The notes under the pieces: generated by a model
The model's input: the letters and a program-made list of their open reading frames with translations, nothing else
Databases searched by the model: none
What the model was told of the DNA's origin: nothing
Source of the DNA: Gonapodya sp. JEL0774
Lineage: Eukaryota > Monoblepharomycota > Monoblepharidomycetes > Monoblepharidales > Gonapodyaceae
Assembly: GCA_027604505.1 (NCBI GenBank)
Contig: JADIIX010000095.1
Span: forward strand, 1 to 64,000
Direction: 5' to 3'
Length of the DNA: 64,000 nucleotides
Program-made: the position numbers and the translations under genes
Shown here: one piece after another, positions 57,792 to 64,000 of the stretch
Layout of the letters: the number at the start of each line of letters is the position of its first letter
Numbering within the stretch: the stretch's first letter is position 1

Positions 57792-60744
57792 ATGAACGGC
57801 TACGAGCGCTCAGAGTTATGGGGCGTCGCTCCAGGTGGAGCTAATGGTGGAGGGCGAGAGGAGTGGTTTCAGCAGCTCGTATCCAGAGTGATTTCGGAAC
57901 CAGAGCACCAGGAAACTACCACACAATCGATATCAAGTGTTAATGGAGGTGAACCTAGGTTGCTTCTTTACGGATTCGTAGACCTATTGAACCTTTGGTG
58001 AGTTGGAAGTGTGCTCATCAACTCAGTGTTGGCCGTCGCAACCCTTTGATTCCCACTGACTCAAACTTTCTCGTTATCCGTTTCCGTTATTATGATGGAA
58101 CTTGATCCTGTGTAGGGGGACCGGAGCTCAAGCTATGGGGCAGGCGCTTGGTCTTGGCGACCTAGATGATCGAGCTAGAGTAGATTTCAGAAGACTCGCA
58201 GGCATTGCTTCAATGCAAGAACAAATTATTGCAGGGACTTCAAGTCAAGTTCTTTGGGCAGAAGGTGAGCGGCTGTGGAGAGCGAATGCCTGGACAAAAG
58301 CGTATTGCGAAGATGGTGGTCACTGCCACTGGAGGACTTTGTGCTCAAGTGGGGACACGAGCCACAGTGAACTCTCCTATGAGGAAATTTGTGGCAGCGA
58401 GTTGGATCGTAGTTTGGAAAAGCGTAATTGATCTCTTGTGAGACTAGCAATGAGGCCAGAGAAAGTTCTTGGATCCACTCCCTGGAATGGTTTCGTCGTT
58501 GATGCACTCTCCTATGAGATCTCATTCAAATTTATTGCAGGGTGGTACTTCACTCCGTCTGATCCTCAAACTGCGGCAGGAATCCTCGTCCCCAACGAGA
58601 ACCCCGAAGCGCCAGCGGACACCCCAGATGAGTGGTGGCGAACATGCATTGTTAGATACGAGGGTAACGAAAGAATGAGGAGTATGGAGGGCAAAGTGGG
58701 CAACACCTCGTACTCCAGGTATGGAGACACGAGACCGGACCCGCAAATGTTGTCTCGCGCTGCGAGTCTAGCCACGGAGCTTATGGAAGTGTGGGAAGTT
58801 GGGGTGAAAAGCGTGGTGGTGCTTTTTAGTGGGAGTGGGGAGCTTGGGACACTGGTCGAGGTCAGTGTTTGCCAGCAACACTAGTGGTCCTGCGGCGCAG
58901 ACATCGCCAACCTGACCACAACATTAAATCATCACGACTACTGCACTTGCTAGACCGCGCTTTCTCATCGTGCGCGTCGAGCCGACCGTTTTTCTGTCGA
59001 CGAAACCTCGATACCAGTTCCCAAGTTTGTCTTTTATGCCCCTCGTGGATTCATGTCACCAGACCTCATTTCGCTCGCCAACCTTCATCCAACAATGTGT
59101 GAGTGCAGGGAACTAGACCTGGGGCTGAGTGGTGAAGCAGTGAATACCGTGTGGATGATCGAGTGGTTATACTTTAAAATCTCACGAAGACCGTATCCAG
59201 GCTCTCGTGCCACCGCTCTGCGTCCCCCACCCAAGATTTCCCCCTACGTCTTTGGTGCATTTGCCATCGGGGCGGACGGCCTTACTTCGCAAACTTCGAG
59301 TGCCGGCCACTGCCCATTCGCTGCCACATCTAGACGCTCTTGCAATTGATTTAAGCCGTCGCTACGGTGTAGTTACACGGTGGTGCGTCGTTGTGAATGC
59401 GCCCATAGTCGCACGCGCTCCCGGGGAAGGGTCTTGGGATTTGGCTGTGGTGTTTGGGACCGGAGCAGTCACAGAATGGGATCGATGTAGAGAAGGCGTG
59501 GCAGCGTTGTTGGAAAATCCGGAAACGTATTCCGCAGAAGAGGCCGGGGAGGTTGGGTTTCCTGGAGGGTAAGTGCGTGTACCTATCGTTCCCCCATTGG
59601 TGGTCACTCTTGACACCACCGTATCGCCATCAATAGAACACCACGACCTTCCCCTGCGCGGTCCAGTCACTCCACACCAACGAAAGCGAAGGCAGCCGTG
59701 CCTCCAGCATTGACGACGCCAATATCATCTGGTTCCAGGATGCCTAGTCCACCAACTTCCGCTAGTCTCGGGCCCGCGACCACGACTGTGACGTCCGTTG
59801 TGACACCGATACGAAATGGAGGTGGTATGGTTGGAAGCGGGAGCATGGTGGGGATGCTTTCCGTCATGTTGTGCTGCCACACTTCATAACATGACCTTTA
59901 GCCAAGCACTCCAAGCCCTAGTCCTGGTATGAGCAATCAGGAGCTCCCCACAAAAGGTGCTAGCCAAGAGGTTGAAGTGAGTCATGAAAAGATGAGGCTT
60001 GGCGTTGTGCCCGCGGCTGTAATCTCTCCTCCTCCCACAGTACTTGAATGACCACGATACTCCTCTTTGGCTAGCTAGGGCTCGCTCACCCACCCCGGAG
60101 CCAGAACGGGAGTTTGTGACTATCAAGACACGGAAGCGAGCACCGTCGCCATCCAAGGGACTGAGCTTCAGCGCTGTTGCAAAACCTGGTGCCCCAAAGT
60201 TGGCTTCCGGCCCCGAACGTCAAGCAAATGTTGTCGGCTCACCTCCTGCCCCACCGTCGACCTTTGCATCTCCCGTAAAGCTCTGCCTGGACTCGTTCGC
60301 ATGCCCTAAAGGTCTCGATTGCGCCCTGCGACATGAACCAGAAGAGCGCCGATTCTTTGGCATGCTCAAGCGCTTGAATGCAAAACTTCCAGGAGCGAGA
60401 TACAAAGCTCAACCTTGTCGTGCTTGGCTTGAAGGGACCAAGTGTCGCAACCTGGACGGAGATCAACCGGGGAAAACGGCCATGTGTAGTTGGGCTCACG
60501 GTAAGGGAACGTGACGTGTCTTTTCGGGTGCGAATCCATGCTGCATCTGATAGTGGACCTTCTGCACCATTTGTCGAACTTTCTCTGCATTCTACAGGCT
60601 CCTCAGGTAAGTCTAACGTAGTTCTTGCGGCCTTCAGTGCACAAGCCCACCTCAATAATTTTTTCAGATTATTGGTGTCTATACTGCCATACAATAGGCC
60701 ACAAGAGCGAACATTGTGAGAGGAGATGGAAGCAAAGATCTTAG
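57792..60744 (+). CDS. NYN-like, CCCH and zinc-knuckle protein (putative RNA-binding nuclease)
   Basis: First exons 57792-57997 and 58116-58264 encode LLLYGFVDLLNLWGTGAQAM, which resembles the Asp-containing first strand of NYN/PIN-like domains. A later open segment (about 58460-58860) holds DTRPDPQML and VVVLFSGSGELGTLVE, like the NYN SGDxDF strand. A Ser/Thr/Pro-rich middle follows. The last exons are clearer: 59929-59976 (probably extended left to 59906 by splicing), 60041-60500, a 9-nt exon 60598-60606 and 60668-60744. They carry two CCCH-type clusters (CPKGLDCALRHE and CRAWLEGTKC...CSWAHG) and a knuckle CLYCHTIGHKSEHC. Exons between 58265 and 59600 are not resolved, and this could instead be two genes. 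The function is inferred only. Confidence 0.5.
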
Positions 60745-60885
60745 AACGGTACAAGCCTTCATTCCACGCACTAATCGCAGTAACGTCGATTCACATCACT
60801 CAGATTGCACGGAAAGAGGTTTTTGGAAGCCCCTACTTCCTGAATTGTAAAATGAAATCTACGATATTCTTTTGTGAGCAAGTGC

Positions 60886-62076
60886 ATGACCAAAGCGAAC
60901 CAGGGACTGGGACCGTTGAAACACCAGCCGTACCCATTGATTTATTCACTGCTTCTCCTTGAAATGCTGTCCCCTGAATCTCGTACAGACGAAGACGTCA
61001 CTGTTGAAGACGTCAAAGGTGAAATCCTCAAGTTCATGGCGGAAGAGCAGGTTCGTTCCACGGCATGGGGGTGGGGAACTGACCGTTCTTGATTTGATTC
61101 TCGCTCGAGAGGGTTTGATCCGGCAAGAAAACAATCAAATCACTTTACTATGCCTACATTCTTTGATAATCACGGCGTTTATTGCCTTGTGGACTCTCCT
61201 GGTTCCCGTGTTCACTGAAATCCCACTCACGGCTCTCTGGTCTCCTGTTGTTCACCGACGAAGCCTGAAGAGGACAACGAGGACACTGACTACAAAGAAG
61301 ATGGAGTGGAAGAGGATGAAGATGATGCCGAAGATTCCAAGGTTGGTTGGCTGCCACTGTTGCTCTCTCTACCTTCCCGTCTCGTTCAAATTTTTTTTTG
61401 ATTTGACCTTTATTCTCATGTCACTGCTTTGAAAATCTCGCGGATCTTACTATTCATACCAAAATTTGCACTTCAGGACACCATCTCGCCGGACGAAATC
61501 GAGATTGAGCAAGAAGAAATCGACGCGACTGTTGCAGAAGCAGTTTCGGGAGACGCAGAATTCTCCGTGCCCGGAATCATTACACCCGCGCAAGTGCTGA
61601 GGTCGGGAAAGAAGGTGTGGACTGAAGTTCGCGGAACCACTCTGGAGAAGGCCGAGTTCGTGAGTGTTGCGGTGTCAATCTTCAGGTTCGACGGTAGTTT
61701 GTATGTGCTGCATCATGTTTCCAAAATCAGGATGACGAAGAAGACTCCGATTTCGAGGATGCAGATCCCGACGAAGAGGACGACGATGAGGAATTAGATG
61801 AGGTAATTCGACCCCCACGAGATGCTTTCTGCGTTGCTGACACCCACGAACCCCAGGCTGATCCCGTCAACGAGGATGAACTCCGACAGATTGTGAAAGA
61901 AGGAGGTGCGTGACGTGCAATTAGTTTATGTCAGTTACTTGAGTCACCGACACTGCTTAAATGCAGAAATCGACCCAAAGTTTCTAAAGGCGGCACGTAC
62001 ACTGCGGGGCGGCAAAGAGATCAAGGACGAGGATATGGAAGATGTAACAGGGCGCATTCAGGCGCTCATGAATTAG
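60886..62076 (+). CDS. Unrecognised acidic protein
   Basis: Six exons join in phase: 60886-61050, 61264-61341, 61477-61659, 61731-61802, 61857-61905 and 61967-62076 (about 218 residues). The N-terminal 55 residues are mixed (EDVTVEDVKGEILKFMAEEQ). The centre is very acidic (EEDEDDAEDSK and DDEEDSDFEDADPDEEDDD), as in histone-binding or nucleolar proteins. The C-terminus DPKFLKAARTLRGGKEIKDE is a short basic helix ending in ALMN. I do not recognise the family, and the start is uncertain. Confidence 0.55.
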
Positions 62077-62581
62077 TACGGTGATCAGTCGAGGTTGAAT
62101 TTAGTGTCTCATGTTTATCCCTGGGTGATGAATGAGCCAGTTGGGTGGGAAATTAATGATGTGCGATTAGGATGAAAGGTACATGAGATTGATAGGGTTT
62201 TGGTGCCATCCATGCCATGCACCAGTGAATCGAGAATATTACGTTGGTGTGGAAGTGGAGGGTTAAAAGGGAGCACCGCCCCAGACACTCGCACCCTGGA
62301 AATTGGGGGGCGGCGGTAATGTGGCGCGGTCATGGCCTTTTGTGAATTCGCTTGTGGCCAGCCCAACTAAGGCCAAACCCTCCGTCTCCCCTCGCCTTCC
62401 CGAAACATTCAATCCATTCAAATCTGGACAATTCTTCGACTTCACACATCTTCAATCGGCAAGTGAGATACGATTAATTCTGTGCATCATTCAATCGTTG
62501 AAAGTTCACGGAGAAACCGCTTATTTGAAAAAGGTTTCCCCGCTCAACCTCTTTACAATCCAACACCGATAGACCTTCGTC
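62077..62581. other. Intergenic region, no gene seen
   Basis: Small open frames only; nothing recognisable. It holds the promoter of the next gene. Confidence 0.45.
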
Positions 62582-64000
62582 ATGGCTGATGACGCTATCA
62601 GAAACCTCGGTGAGGCTCCTGCTCTTCCTCTTCTTAATTACCTTGGAAAGCTCTTACCCTTCCATGAACGATTTCTGTCGTAGAATCTCAAAAGAGATGG
62701 CTCAACATGGCCATGGACGACGCTCGGGACTTCAGTGGTATCGAACAGAAAATTCAAAAGTTCAGGGCTACTCTCGACTCATCAATGAGCGTTCTTGCTG
62801 GTCATCCCTATGTTGCGTCCGCGCGACAGTATCTGGTTGAACAGGAGGTAATCTCGCTGATTGCGTTTTGCTGATTTCAGATTACGGAAACCGAAACCTC
62901 TTCTGCCTCTTTTACTCAAGAATTTATTCATTTTCAAGCAAGCAACCGAGCAAGCAGAAAGGGAAATATCCAAAGCCAAGAATTTGCTCCGGTACGCGGA
63001 GATGTCGATGCCTCAAGTGAGTGAGCAGAGATACTGGTATTGCTTTCGATTGTTAAGCATTACGTTTTTTGCCTAAGCAAATGGATCGTGCCAAGCAACA
63101 AGTACAAGAAGCTATTGCGGTCGCCACTGGGCTCTTGTCCAACCCTCAATACTCTGGCCTTCCTGTGGTGCACGCATTCGCGCCGGCCTTCCTCGCTGGG
63201 CCAGCCAAGGAAATGGACATCAAAGTTAACTCGGCGGCCATCCTTCAAGAGGCTGAAGACAAGATTCGAGTCGCTAAAAACAACTTACGATATGTGCAAG
63301 GACAGCTGGACAGCTCCGTGAGTAGTCCTGGGTCCTCTAAAATCGTGTTCCGTTATTATTCATTCGTGGCTCTATTAGAACGCAGAGGGGGCACAGAGAT
63401 ATCTGAAGGCCGCTCTCGATGCAGCGCAACCCCTTCGTGCTGACCCCAAGTTTCTCATCGTACCGGAAGTTGTCGCTTTCTTGAACGATTTGGCAGTCTC
63501 AGAATCCGAGCTGGGTGCCAAAATCAAACATGTTGGGCTCATTTCAGAGTATCAATCCGCTGTGTACCCTGCGCGGAACCTTGAGCGCCAAATGGGTAAG
63601 TGAACACCATGGAGCCCTCGCGACAATCTCCTGAACTTCTAAACCTGATTCGTTATCAACCGCTTGCAAGAAAATCTCAAAACAATGGACGACGTCACGT
63701 ACATGGGCAAAGATCGTGCCCTAAGCACACTCTCTCAGCTCAAAAAGACCATCGACGATTTCACAGCTCGTTTTGGATCTCTGGACGTCGCTGCACCCAC
63801 CATTCTTTCCATGCGTTCGGCTGCCGAGAAAGCAGAACAGCTACTGGGTGTTGGCCAACGAGCTCCTGAACCACAGGTCGTCGTACGCGCTCCTCCTCCC
63901 CAAGCCAAGCCAGAGCCGCAAATCGTTGTCCCAGCGAGTAGTCAGTCGCGCACGCAGGAGCCGCAGGCGACGCGTGCACCCACTGGACCTCCCATTCAGC
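62582..64000 (+). CDS. Helical protein, cut by the window end
   Basis: Exons seen: 62582-62609, 62684-62847, 62939-63016, 63078-63317, 63379-63595 and 63671 to the window end. The product is almost wholly alpha-helical with Gln/Ala/Glu-rich segments (ATEQAEREISKAKNLLRYAE and LQEAEDKIRVAKNNLRYVQG). The two segments resemble each other, suggesting a repeated helical unit. A Pro/Gln-rich linker begins at about 63870. I do not recognise the family, and the 3' part is missing from the window. Confidence 0.6.

Overview
The window looks like nuclear DNA of a zoosporic (flagellated) early-diverging fungus, probably a chytrid. Genes are dense, with many short GT-AG introns of about 45-100 nt, and the proteins are fungal or opisthokont in type: septin, Rtf1, Nog1, Noc4, Sqt1, U2AF large subunit, ESCRT-III and mitoribosomal proteins. 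Three genes point to a cilium: B9D1 (transition zone), a RIIAD1-like RIIa protein and a possible MDM1-like centriolar protein. I read splice sites by eye, keeping reading phase consistent and using remembered family motifs. No database search was run.

Layout. 0-6.7 kb: a G-rich start, then two complete tandem copies of an unknown nine-exon polytopic membrane protein and the last exon of a third copy. 8.4-10.2 kb: a septin. 10.7-15.4 kb: mS29 (minus) and B9D1 (plus), whose introns are full of C/G homopolymers and minisatellites; a run of N lies in an mS29 intron. 15.4-17.4 kb: gene-poor, with one damaged coiled-coil reading frame. 17.6-24.4 kb: RTF1, NOG1 and the MDM1-like gene. 24.5-39.0 kb: two paralogous BTB proteins with C-terminal CaaX boxes bracket VPS2/CHMP2, ARL8, NOC4, mL54, a DsbA/FrnE-type oxidoreductase and uL24m. 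39.1-40.9 kb: SQT1/AAMP, followed by about 2.4 kb with no convincing gene. 43.4-64 kb: U2AF large subunit, SIL1, a GCIP-like protein, a TMEM164-like membrane protein, VPS24/CHMP3, the RIIAD1-like gene, a vezatin-like protein, acetate kinase, an NYN-CCCH-zinc-knuckle protein, an acidic protein and a helical protein cut by the window end.

Together the genes serve ribosome production (Nog1, Noc4, Sqt1), mitochondrial translation (mS29, mL54, uL24m), transcription and splicing (Rtf1, U2AF), membrane traffic (VPS2, VPS24, ARL8), and cilium and cytoskeleton. Several are divergent pairs with short shared promoters (ARL8/NOC4, the oxidoreductase/uL24m, VPS24/RIIAD1).

The most striking observation is in the DsbA/FrnE-type gene. 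An in-frame TGA sits exactly where the first cysteine of the CPWC active site should be, in an otherwise intact seven-exon gene. This makes it a candidate selenoprotein with a U-P-W-C redox centre.
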